Assembly (NCBI GenBank): GCA_951230915.1
Contig: OX579642.1
Coordinates: 62,001-126,000 of the forward strand
DNA length: 64,000 bases
Reading direction: 5' to 3'
Origin: Antitrichia curtipendula
Taxonomy: Eukaryota; Streptophyta; Bryopsida; Hypnales; Leucodontaceae
Shown here: positions 53,853-63,576 of the stretch, in pieces
How positions within the stretch are numbered: position 1 is the stretch's first letter
How the letters are laid out: every line of letters starts with the position of its first letter
Made by a program: the position numbers and the translations under genes
The notes under the pieces: generated by a model
Seen by the model: only the letters and a program-made list of their open reading frames with translations
Told to the model about the DNA's origin: nothing
Database searches by the model: none

Positions 53853-56800
53853 GTGAGTCAATGTCTCCTTTTGAGTGTCCCCACTTGCTCGCTTTTGGAA
53901 ATGCATCACAGGATTTTTGTTTTGTGCGTTGAGAACAATTGTGCTGTTAGCTTATGCTATCTTATTGGTAGCTTTGACATTGTGGACATTGGACGGCATG
54001 TAGATGTTATCAGTAGTTTCATTGAGTTTCGGAGAAATGCTACTCGCTTCCGTTCAAATTTGTCCCACCTCGTTCTTGTGCTCACTGGCGTGCAAGTTTA
54101 AGCTGTATCCATTGCGGTTCTTTGAGTTTGATACATAGTTCAAATTTATGGCTTCCTGATGTTGATCTTTGCCGTCATGTATCAGGAGTTCAGGCTGCGA
54201 TTCGTACATTGAAGGTTGCTTTGTGGCCTTGACCACGTTGAAGACGAAGCATGGTAGGACCGTCATCACAACGCAGCGGAGGCCTTCCAATTTGGAATGA
54301 CAGGTAAGTTCCTCTGAACCGTATGTCGTGAGATCTCACCATACTACCATTACAGAGTTTTAGACAAGAACAGCAGAGGTTTTAGAATTAGCAGATTGAA
54401 GAATGCACGATAATTACAGGTCTATAGTTCAGAACCCACGGTTATAAGGTTGTTAAAACCCTATAACCGCGCATCGTGGCATGGCATCAACCAGAGAAAT
54501 GCATAAGGGGTTAGCCCTATCAGGAGATCCCACGATGAAGTATCCATTAGAGTAGTCCGACTGGGAAATTTGGGACAGTTAATCTGCATTGGATGTCCTG
54601 TAAATGATTGTATTCACATTCAAATCATCGTGAGATCCCCTGATAACCAAAAGACATCAAAGAAATGAGGGAAATAAGATACTCAATCAGTTGAAAAAGC
54701 AACCGCATAACCGTAAAATCTCACTCCTGAGACTGAAGCTGTAGAATAAAAGAGAGATTACCGTGAGATCTCACGATAACGGATCATGAGTGGTATCCTA
54801 GAACACCAAAGCTTATTGTAGTCTGCCCAACCAGAGCTACTCCCTTTATAGTGATTGCATCGTGTGATCCCCTGATAAGCAAGATAGACCAACAGATCAT
54901 GAATAATAAGTAGTTCAGTCTAAACCCTAAACCCGAATGTATGAGTGAGGACACATCGTGAGATCTTACGATGACGACCAGTAATAGTCTAGCATCGTGA
55001 GATCCCCTGATGATGTTCACGTAGGAACTCTCCAGTTCCATTCGAAGCCGCGGTGTCGTAATAATCTGTCATAGAAGCCCTACTGTATAAGCAGACATCG
55101 TGTGATCTCACGATGATTCCAGATGTGGACCTGCTATGATGACACTCTAATCTAACACTTCGTATGATATGGAATGCTGCAGTGGTGCACAGATGCAGGA
55201 CATTCCTGAGGACTTGAGCCCAAGGAAGCTTGCAGCCTTCGTCGACTGGTGGATACATTCCTTCGAGTACATCGGAGAGCACAATCCGGCGGCAGTTTTC
55301 CGATGCAACCTCAGCGTCACGGAGTGGTGGCTGGAGTTCGTGATAGAGGAAGGCAAGGCTCTCATCGTCCCGATGCTGAGACATCTCGACAGGGTGCACA
55401 AACAAGCTGGGCTAAACGTCATGGAGATGCAGGGCCTTGATGGAGATATAGTTCTTGTCGTTGTGGAGGAGAAGATACCAAAGAGTGACCAGTTCATCAC
55501 CTACGGCTTAATCCTGGACTACGCTAAGCTCAACATGACGAAGTGCAAGTCCATGACAGACAGATCCTTGCTGTTCTGTAGAAGCACCTCATCACCCCAT
55601 TGGAGTGTGGCTGAAATGAAATCTCAGTGGGATTTGATTGACGAGGATCGGATCGACATTGGAGCTCCTGAGCGTCCAGTTGTTCACAGTACTCCTACCA
55701 AACCATCTCCGAAGAAGAAGGCCAAGAAGCGCAAGTCAGCTGCCGGAGCTCCAGGTGACAAAGAGGTGGCAGAAGAAGCCACATCATCTGGGAAAAAGCG
55801 AAAGGTAGGGACCGAGTTATCTATTCACGTGTGCGTGAATATGGAAGAGAGCGAAATCAAGAAGCTGACAAGGGAGGACATGACTAAGATGAAGAAGTTG
55901 TATGACACCCATTTCACGGACTTGTACCGATGGGGGAAGAAACCATTCTGCGACGTGGCCGGAGATCCCATCCGCGTACACTACGATTGCCTGCACGAGG
56001 CTCTCCCCGGAATTCTCGTGTACAGAGGGATAGAGCAAAGCCGCCTTGAAGGGATCACGAACAAGGCCAGAATCGCACCTGACTTCGACTCAGATAATAG
56101 AGTAATAACGGTGCTCCCTGTCCAGCGCGGTCCTTATGGGGACAAGAAGAAGACCGACTTCTACAAAGAGGAGCCCGACAATGCGATTTTCAGCACAAAG
56201 ACTCAGTACTTCATTATAGGGGGACAACACACTGTGAGGGCGTACAAGAATCTGGTGAAAGACGGCGAGATAGCAGAGGCGGACAGGAAGTTAGCGACGA
56301 CATTCAACATAGTACCCATCTTCGCCAAGAAGGAGAACTTCGATAACGTGTTGTTGCTTTCACGGGCCCTCAACCAAAATCTTGCTGGCGAACAGAAAGA
56401 GCAGTGCTTCACGAAGCAACTAATCAATGCCAGGATCAAATGGAGAGACATGGGCAGCCCGCAACCAGCACTCTTCGGCAGGCACCACGACAAAAAGTAC
56501 CTGGTATGAGTGATGTCAAAATCCCTCATTTGGTCAGTCCACTGCTAAATGCAGTCTTCATTCTCAATATCGTGGGATCCCCTGATGCTAATGTAGCTCT
56601 CAATCTAGGATCATGAGTTTGCTTACTCTAGAATGAAATGTCCACTTCGAGTGTCGAAATACACGGTGACTTCCTCCAAAATAGTATATCATCGTGAGAT
56701 CCCTTGATGCTTCAATGCTGTACATGGTCCTGTACTAATAGTCCCGTTGTGTTTCTGGTCTTGCGCAGGCATTTCATCCGTCCCTTGTAACAATCTTCAC

Positions 56801-59800
56801 GGGTCAGAAGCCGAAAGACAACAAGGAGCTGCGGATTCCACTTGCCTTTCTCGAGGACGACAAGGATGTTGACAGATGGATTAAAATCGAGGAGAAGTAC
56901 ATGACAGGGTTGCTACCGGACACCGCAGGGTCAGTCAATGAGACCGGATCTCTGAGGCGCAAGCCCCTTACTGCAAACGATTTCAAGACATTGTATGGGC
57001 TTCGAGCGGAAGACATCAACTACCTTGTGACTCTCGTGGAAGAGAAAAAAATTACCGTGAAGAGCGGCAAGGTCAAGACCCCGAAACCCCTCACGACTCT
57101 TGCTTCGGCAGGCGCCAAGGAGCGCCTCATTCAGGGGATGAAGAACGAGTTGATGCTTCACTACAGGAAGCATCCCCTACCCAGCAAGAAGCCGGAGTAC
57201 GAACCATACTCCCCAACGGAGTGGGACGACTTCGCGAAGGAGAAGGGAATAGATCGCGAGCAAGTAGAGCTCTGGGTGAACAAAGCCATGGATTCGCATT
57301 CCGGATCGAAGTGGCTGCTGGATCGCACAGCGGGGCTTAACAAGACGATCGACCCGACTGACTGTCCGCAATTTGTGCGGGACATGTGGGAGGCGTACTT
57401 TAGTTCGACGGCGACCATTGGAGTGCAGGAGGCGCTTGAGAAGGGGTACTCCGAGAACTACATGTGCAGAGTCTTGGACGACCACTCCGAGAATCTCAGC
57501 AGTGTTCTGAGGAACCCCGACGTCGTTTCTTGGCGGGATGGAAGTAAGCCGCACATGTACTTCTGGTTTCTCTTTGAGCAGACGGATTTGGGATCACGGG
57601 CAAAACTTCTGGAGGATCGAAGACTGAGACTATTCTTTGACGCTTTGGAGTGCTACGACCCATTCACGAAGCTTATCACAGCCCGGTCTGCCGCCGTACT
57701 CCTTACTGATGCAGAGGGATACCACATGCTGTGTTTTCATTTGGAGAAGAGAAGATGTGAAAACGGCAACACTAGAGTGTGGGACCTGCACCTCGTCAAT
57801 TACATGACGGCACCAGCGGACGGATTCCCGGAGGCTGTCGCCGGGGAGGGCTTCAACGTCTTCGTTGTGTTCTGCTTCGGGTACAACAAGGAATATGGTT
57901 CGCAATTGTCTTTCAAAACCTTCTTCCCGGGAGAATCTAAAAAGATGAAGCAAGTGTATAGGTCCAAAGAGCATCGGGATGACTTCACATATTGGAGACA
58001 GCAGAATGTACCGTACTTGAAGATTTCGACGGCCATGATCATCTTCTTCGAGCACGTATATGGCGACCTTATCCTCGTCAACATTAACGGTGGACCAGAG
58101 TTCACATTCCTAGGAATGCTACGCAACTGATTGTCCCTCTCCTTTTCATCGCCTTCCAATATTATGTTGATCCCATAAACTAGCAGATACTGACGTACTC
58201 TTCTTTCCCATCTGCTGTAGAGTGCCAAAGTGAAAGTCCTCGAAGTTGTGAAATCCGCGGAGGCTGCATATGAAAGTCAAGCCTTTGCGAGACAAATGTG
58301 GGACCACTTCCACTTGAAGCCGAAGCCACTGTCTGAGCACCAAGTACTGAACGACGAAGAGCAGGACTCGGATGAGGAGGAAGAAGCGTACAAGGAATTG
58401 GACAATTCCGGTGAACGAGAACATGAAGGAGGAACCGGATTATTGCAGGGGAACAATAAGGTCAGTGTACACTTCTTGTTGAGCCATCGTGAGATCTCCG
58501 GATGCCTGGCAGCGCACATCAATGATATACGATATCCCAGTGGCTTACTGATTTCCAGTGTCGTTGGCATGTTCCGACGCAGGAGGACTCTTCGCGAAGA
58601 AGGGGGCAGACAGGTGACTTCGAGACTCCGCCCTTGGTCAACAAGATAGAAAAGGAAGTTCGTCCAGCGTGGGAGAGCATGAGGGAAAGGCATGGAGAGG
58701 GAGTTCGGGATTCACCAGCTGGTTCAGGTGCTGCTCGTCACTATAGTGAGTTGGAGGACGACGCTGCGGACGCGGCGCTTACTGACAAGAGAAAACTCCG
58801 TAAGAAAGCCGTCAAGAACTCTTCGAAGTCAGTCAGAAGTCCAGAGCAGTCGACGCAGGAGAAGCGGAAAAAAACAGAAATCAAAAAGAAGCTTTCTGAT
58901 GTTCTGGAGAAGGTGAAGGACAAGGTAATCGTTAAGAAGAAGAGCAAGAGCACCGCAGTGCTAGCGGCGGAGAAGTTCCTGGAGGATGGAATCACCTCGT
59001 CACCTAACGTGGAATGATTGAGAAGGACCGGTTTGTTCGTCGCTCAGATCCTGAGATGGTGGCAACCGGAAATCAACAGGGCAAGGGCTCCGGCGACGAT
59101 GCAGTGGATTCGCCGTCACCGGAAGCGTCGAAAGCCACGAAGACACTTGTTTCCTGCGCCTCTCGACCGTCACATTTAGAGTCCACCGACGATACACTTT
59201 CGGGTGCTGAGCACCCTCAGATGTCTGATGCGGAGTAGGGAAATGGAGAGGGTTCGATCGTTCAGTCACCTGTGAAGGAGGCAAGACGACCGCAGGAGGA
59301 AGTTGCCCAGCCGTCATCGGGGGATCTCACGATGGCACAGGAGGACCCGGTCGTCGTTGGGCAAGACGGTCAGTCACCTAGCCCTGCACTTGGCTGCACG
59401 CTGGAGCTTTCCGGCATACATGAAGAGGTGAATCAGTTGAGGACTAGAGAGTCTAAGCTGCTATCGAGTCCTGCAAGTGAGACGCGGATCCCAGGGAAGG
59501 AGGAATCAGAACTTGCAACCGGCACTTTGGTATCGGGTGAGATGCTAAAGGAGACACCGGTTATCTCCCATGACTATGTTACTTCTAGATGCGAGGGGAA
59601 GGGTATAGAGACGGTGGAGGAGAACCTTCCTTCATCGGGGGATCCCACGATAGTGCCTTCGAAAAAGCAAGTGCAGGTGGACATGAGTGTTGACGTTCGA
59701 AGGGATGCTATGACGGATTTGGACTTATTTAGTCCCGTACCAGGTAGGGACTCGTCAAGGCTTGAGGAGGCATCTGTAGTAAACATCACCCTCGAGGCAG

Positions 59801-60880
59801 CAGATGAGGTTGCTCAAGAAAGCGATACAGGTGTGGACACGGGGTTTTTGGATGCCTTGCCCTTAGATGGGGCAGAGGTTCTGAAGGTCAGCAATTTTGA
59901 TGTCTTCAAGGAGTTATGTCATTTTTCGAGTCTAAATTCATACCCCAATCCACGACTAGATAATCCGAAGTCAAAGCATCTGGAAGCCGTAAGGCAAGCA
60001 AATCGTTTCATATACGAAGAGGTGTTTAACTGGAATCTTGAACAGGGGGCGCCGTCACAAGATGCTTTGAAAGTACCGGAGAGCGATGCGCCGAAGCAGA
60101 GGGGAAATGAGACGGAAGACGTCACAGGTGCTTGAGTGCTCTACTATTTCATTGTATCATGTTTTGTTTTAAAGCTATGTCTCCTGAATTGACTCTAACT
60201 ACATGTTTCTTTTGTCTTTTGCAGAGCTTGGAATGCCTTCCTTGCCTGTGGCGAGTTCATCGAGAGAGGTAGTTTTCAGACGGTACTCTATGGTCCTTGA
60301 CCTCAATGGGCTTCTTCTTCACAGATCCTTTGATGATCGTAATCGACGCAAGAATGTACCCCGTCCGGGTGTTGTAGAGTTCCTTGACTGGTTGCGTAGA
60401 CATGCAGCCGTTGCGTTCTGGAGCAGCGCTTTGAGCCGGAATGTGAGGTCTCTACTGGATACCCTTCTGCGGCCCACCTCATTTAAAGCAGCGGACGTCA
60501 TTGTTCTCTCGCAGGAGGATTGCAGGGTGTCGTCCTTTAGAGACCGCAACAATCCGGATAAGTCCTACTTCCTGAAGGATCTGACCACCTTCGCCACAAT
60601 CGCGAATTTGAATTCCTTAGACAATGTTCTTCTAATTGATGACAGTCCGATTAAGAACCTCCTAAATGATCCATGCACCGCTGTTCATCCGAAAACATGG
60701 GCCGGTGATCTGAGGGACTACTTCTTGGAGGGGCAGTTGAAGCCATGGCTTCAGGATCTGTTTCAGTCAAACGAGAGTGTCGTCTCCTACGTCTTGAACC
60801 ATCCACTTCCGGGTGGTCAGAGGTCGGAGATTAAGTTTTCCAGGCTGGCGAAGAGTATTCTGGGCGGAATTCCTAAATAG
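53686..60880 (+). CDS. element G large gene: ParB-like + amino-methyltransferase-like + acidic linker + FCP1-like HAD, eight exons
   Basis: Proposed exons: 53,686-53,852, 54,186-54,303, 55,199-56,503, 56,769-about 58,127, 58,221-58,460, 58,583-about 59,013, 59,014-60,127 and 60,225-60,880. Phases agree at every canonical junction (2 then 1 at exons 1/2; 1 then 2 at exons 7/8; the rest 0). Order of parts matches element P: N-terminal region, IIGGQHTVRA ParB-like loop, degenerate methyltransferase-like fold, long acidic linker, FCP1-like domain. Lesions or oddities: TGA at 54,298, no GT donor at the end of exon 4, frame change through overlapping ATGA near 59,014, TAG at 59,236. Role is inferred to be regulatory (self-recognition or anti-silencing) rather than transposition. 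Confidence 0.7.
54186..54303 (+). CDS. exon 2 of the element G large gene
   Basis: Acceptor TGTATCAG, donor TGACAG|GTAAGT. In the frame set by exon 1 it reads SSGCDSYIEGCFVALTTLKT and ends RRPSNLE-stop-Q; the TGA at 54,298-54,300 may be a decayed CGA. If the stop is real, the protein would have to start downstream. Confidence 0.5.
54320..55120. repeat. cluster of eight GAGATCTC-type motifs in intron 2 of the element G large gene
   Basis: Copies near 54,326, 54,518, 54,626, 54,760, 54,858, 54,955, 54,990 and 55,098, all variants of CATCGTGAGATCYCMTGATG. This is one of the densest clusters in the element and sits in an intron close to the promoter. Confidence 0.88.
55199..56503 (+). CDS. exon 3: N-terminal region and ParB/DGQHR-like domain (element G)
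   Basis: 435 codons, acceptor AGATGCAG, donor CTG|GTATGAG. The first ~170 residues are unknown (DWWIHSFEYIGEHNPAA). A nuclear-signal-like PKKKAKKRKSAAG and KKRK follow. Then comes a conserved region with ITVLPVQRGPYG and, at 56,212-56,243, YFIIGGQHTVRAYKNLV, the ParB-type G-x-H loop. The end LLSRALNQNLAGEQKEQCF is matched in relic Q (HLSKVLNQNNAGE). In ParB and DGQHR proteins this loop carries the key Gly and Arg. Here Arg is Thr, as in Q. Confidence 0.68.
56769..58127 (+). CDS. exon 4: degenerate methyltransferase-like domain (element G)
   Basis: Acceptor TTGCGCAG, then AFHPSLVTIFTGQ. The reading frame is open to TGA at 58,128-58,130. Conserved with relic Q: FLEDDKDVDRWI, YGLRAEDINYL, MKNELMLHYRKHPLP, KPHMYFWFLFEQ, ARSAAVLLTDAEGYH. 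The end GDLILVNINGGPEFTFLGML aligns in position with the AdoMet-binding motif I of element P (ENTIGIYTGSKFMIAAK). No (D/N)PP(Y/W) motif is visible, so it is even less likely to be catalytic than P. The expected donor after CGCAAC has no GT, so splicing to exon 5 is uncertain. Confidence 0.55.
58221..59013 (+). CDS. exons 5-6: end of methyltransferase-like fold and charged linker (element G)
   Basis: Exon 5 (58,221-58,460; acceptor TGCTGTAG, donor AATAAG|GTCAGT) reads SAKVKVLEVVKSAEAAYESQ, comparable to the helix after motif I and matched in relic Q (KVLEFVFDTEAQ), then acidic EEQDSDEEEEAY. A motif copy lies in the intron at 58,487. Exon 6 starts at 58,583 and is Lys/Glu-rich with a helical stretch (EIKKKLSDVLEKVKDKVIVK). 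It ends SSPNVE at TGA 59,015, overlapping the ATG of the next frame by ATGA. Confidence 0.55.
59014..60127 (+). CDS. exon 7: acidic linker with motif-encoded peptides (element G)
   Basis: An open frame of about 371 codons broken only by TAG at 59,236. Acidic and Ser-rich, probably disordered. Two copies of the element motif are translated in frame: PSSGDLTMAQ (59,315-59,340) and PSSGDPTIVP (59,630-59,656). The end (FKELCHFSSLNSYPNPRLDN, then KHLEAVRQANRFIYEEVFNW) looks globular. Donor GTCACAG|GTGCTTG joins in phase to the FCP1-like exon. Confidence 0.6.
60225..60880 (+). CDS. exon 8: FCP1-like HAD phosphatase domain (element G)
   Basis: Acceptor CTTTTGCAG; 218 codons to TAG at 60,878. Motif I is YSMVLDLNGLLLHRSF (about 60,287-60,325). 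The motif-II-like region is AVAFWSSALSRNV. Motif III is VLLIDDSPIKNLLN (about 60,625-60,667). It is diverged from the element P domain but collinear with it. FCP1/NIF-type HAD enzymes act on phosphoserine, classically on the RNA polymerase II C-terminal domain; a role in controlling transcription of the element is an inference. The nucleophile Asp is present. Confidence 0.78.
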
Positions 60881-62163
60881 GGCTGTTTTTTCATACTCGG
60901 TAGGCGTTATCAGGAGATCTCACGATGATATCTGGGACTTCTTTATAAGTAGAGATAGTAGGTGTCACAATATTGGTAGAACAGACTATAATCATAGTAA
61001 ATGTATCTTCTGTAACTGACTTCGACGCTTATGTTCATAACAGAAAAACTGGTTGACCTTATAAATTTACTTGTAATCTTCATAGTAATGCAATCATCAT
61101 GATATCTCACGATGCTTTCTTTTACTTCAGTGTTGTTGTAGTCGAATACCAAGCTATTCTTGTTCTCTCTTTAAAGTACTCTATTTTCCGTCCCTTCTGT
61201 GAATTACTGTTTTCAAATGTCTGTAATCGATATGATGGGAATTTCCAGCGAATTTGCTAATGTGGTTGTTTATTTCTTAGTATGGCCGTCTGTTTTCCAT
61301 GATCCTGTAATATGTAAATTATAATCCTTCGGGCAGACTCAGTTCGTTAAATTTGCGTAGTTTTAGGATTTTCTCGGAAGAGATGTAGATGTCTGATTTG
61401 TCTCACAAATGCTTTCCGTTTTATGAGTCCTTCATTATGTTTTTGTCAGATACTTCATTTACGCTCTCGGTATTCTATTACCCCTCTACCTTCTTTGGAA
61501 TAATTTTAATCGTATTTGAATTGTGGTAAGTTGGGACCCCTAGCCTTCCCACTGTTGACTCTTCATCAGGAGATCTCCCGTTACATGATTCCTTATACAT
61601 GTCATATCTTTATTCTGAGTGCGTATGGTATCATTGTTTTGTTTCTTATTTCTTTTGCTTAGAATTCGTTCTTACAATATATATTTTTTTTTCTTACCAA
61701 CTTATTCGTCCATCAGTAATATGGACACTGGTTCAGTTCGCTTCTGCATAAACTCTTCGGATGTTTTTTTGTAATAAGCTCGTCCATTACCTCATCCGGA
61801 GATCTCCTGATGTTCGATAATTTTGCTTTTCGGGTACGGGTGTATTACTCTTTTACAGTCTGCATCATGGGATTTCACGATACGAATCTTCATGGTTTAC
61901 CTCGGTCCGAATTCTTTTCCTCTAAGTCTACCACCACATGTGGAGGTAGTTTTTTAGTTCATTTTAGTTTATGAATGATCTACATTCTCCATAAGCAGTT
62001 CACTTAAGAATGGAGCCCTACTTCTCTCGATCATCTCAGAATTACTTTGAACCGATGGGGGCATAATTACACAAGTCTCACATTTTTCCCAAAGCTTCTG
62101 GGGGTCGTCGGAAGTACGAATTGTTTTCTGCGTTCTGCTTTATAATTTTATTAGTAAATCAGA
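60881..62163. repeat. noncoding right flank of G with motif copies
   Basis: Copies of the GAGATCTC-type motif near 60,908, 61,093, 61,566, 61,793 and 61,863. No gene; the sequence is otherwise AT-rich and T-rich. Confidence 0.75.
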
Positions 62164-62763
62164 ATGCTTGATTACTGCATTTCATGGAACACTGATCCCT
62201 TGTTCGGGTATGCTACAGACAGTTTCATAGGATATATTCCATCAGGAGATCTCTCGATAATTAAGGTCACATTTCCTTTCATTATAGGTATTGTGTCCTT
62301 GACTGTGGGCGGGTGTTGTTCTCTGCAGGCGGTGGTGATCCTGGTACTCACGGGTGCTCTCTGCAATGGCGATTCTCCTTTGGATCTCCAGATTAATGTG
62401 AAGACATTATCACGCTTCGAGGCGTTCATTAGTCTTCTGCTGACAACGACTTCCGTTTTCCTCTGGTTGAATATGCATTGGTCGTCATTGAAAGAGATTC
62501 TTGCACGTTTTCTTCCACAAAAACTTATTTCGAGGTTATGGCGGATAACTTGTGGATGTGATTTACATTGCAAGTTGCAACTGCATCATCTTCATCGTCG
62601 ACATGTATTGAAGACCCTCGTTAGTGATCCTCATGCCAAGGAGGTACTTAGGAATCGAACGGTTCATTTCCTTGATATAGATCCTATGAACATGCGGATG
62701 CATTTAATCCCCCCGGTCATACATGTTAGAGATGACCCCAATTACTTATACAGTAGACTCTGA
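62164..62763 (+). CDS. small ORF of element G, unknown
   Basis: 199 codons from ATG 62,164 to TGA. Two hydrophobic stretches (VTFPFIIGIVSLTVGG; VVILVLTGALC) come first, then a basic His-rich part (CKLQLHHLHRRHVLKTLV). The motif at 62,240 encodes PSGDLSI. A good acceptor (TTCTCTGCAG at about 62,330) suggests that real coding could begin there, with the hydrophobic start being intron. No family is recognised. Confidence 0.4.
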   Translation: MLDYCISWNTDPLFGYATDSFIGYIPSGDLSIIKVTFPFIIGIVSLTVGGCCSLQAVVILVLTGALCNGDSPLDLQINVKTLSRFEAFISLLLTTTSVFLWLNMHWSSLKEILARFLPQKLISRLWRITCGCDLHCKLQLHHLHRRHVLKTLVSDPHAKEVLRNRTVHFLDIDPMNMRMHLIPPVIHVRDDPNYLYSRL

Positions 62764-63363
62764 AATGCAAGCTAATTTCATATTCATTTCAGAGGCGCAC
62801 GCCTAAGTATGCTTTGGTGTATCTTTACGAATGAATTGTGGTGATTTCACCTTACTTCACTATACAATTGTCTCTATTTTGCAGAAATCTCTTTATTTGC
62901 ATGCATTGAACATGTCATCCTATATGCCTGTATAATGCTATGGGAATTTCATCTGGAGATCTCTTGATCTCCAATTCCCAGTTTCAGTGATGGATTTCAT
63001 ACCTCCATTTTGTTGTGGATCTCAATGCTTCTAACGAAATAAACATGTAGACATGTTAGCATTTGAATTCACAATATTTACACATGGTCTGCAATTTCCA
63101 GAGGTAAATTTGTGGACAAGTATTTCAATCTCTACATCATGAAATCCCTAGATGATGGATTTGTTTCAATGAATAAAACAACAAAAAACGCACCCTAAAC
63201 GCTTACAATGCCAAAGCGCGTTCTGTTATATGGCTTTTAATATACATATGTGCTCAATTACCTATTATCCTAGCTACTTTCAACATCATGACGGTGATTT
63301 TTTCCATAATGTCGGTTGTAATCATCATGGGATATCTTCCAAAAAGTCCGAAATTGGGCCCAA
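62764..63363. other. right subterminal region of G
   Basis: Noncoding; motif copies near 62,949 and 63,134 are the last before the terminal repeat. Confidence 0.6.
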
Positions 63364-63389
63364 AGTCCAAAAGTAGTTAAATAGGGCAT
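63364..63389 (-). repeat. right terminal inverted repeat of element G
   Basis: 26 bases ending GTTAAATAGGGCAT, the perfect complement of the left end, followed by AAAG at 63,390-63,393. Confidence 0.95.
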
Positions 63390-63502
63390 AAAGCTATACA
63401 ACCTCAAAAAATCTCAAAAAAAATCACTTCAAATTGAGACAATAGGAACCTACCCAGATCCAAATTGTCCCCCGAGGGGACAAGCGGGGCTTTAGAAGTT
63501 AA
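63390..63502. mobile_element. TTAA-type MITE, right part (r6)
   Basis: Continues the MITE interrupted by element G: AAAGCTATACAACCTC to GGGGCTTTAGAAGTTAA, with the hairpin-like TTGTCCCCCGAGGGGACAA just inside the end. Confidence 0.75.
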
Positions 63503-63576
63503 TATTAAGGTTAGGAGTGCTTGTTAAAACAATATTACCATTTGAATTATTGTGTTTCAATCTTATCTTTGATCTA

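Larger units (their letters stand above)
39574..63389. mobile_element. element G: 23.8-kb giant DNA transposon with 26-bp TIRs and AAAG target duplication
   Basis: Bases 39,574-39,599 (beginning ATGCCCTATTTAACTAC) are the exact reverse complement of 63,364-63,389. AAAG flanks both sides (39,570-39,573 and 63,390-63,393). The flanks together form one TTAA-type MITE whose empty site can be compared with another copy in the window. Inside are, on the minus strand, a DUF7869 transposase-like gene and an unknown exon. On the plus strand are an eight-exon ParB-like/methyltransferase-like/FCP1-like gene and a small ORF. About 35 copies of a CATCAGGAGATCTCACGATG-type motif occur from 39,650 to 63,155. 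Element B (3,918 bp) is nested within, so the original length was about 19.9 kb. It looks recently active: the TIRs are perfect and genes have few lesions. Confidence 0.9.

Noticed and set aside
32048..59238. Genetic code change with TAG read as glutamine
   Set aside because: TAG also ends several proteins at natural ends (26,540, 27,795, 43,494 and 60,878), replaces a conserved tryptophan in the hAT gene (22,655), and TGA and TAA also interrupt frames. C-to-T decay explains all of them.
39095..63502. TTAACCC/GGGTTAA ends as the terminal repeats of the giant element
   Set aside because: These ends belong to a small MITE family with complete copies elsewhere (38,253-39,010). The giant element has its own 26-bp ends and AAAG duplication inside the MITE.
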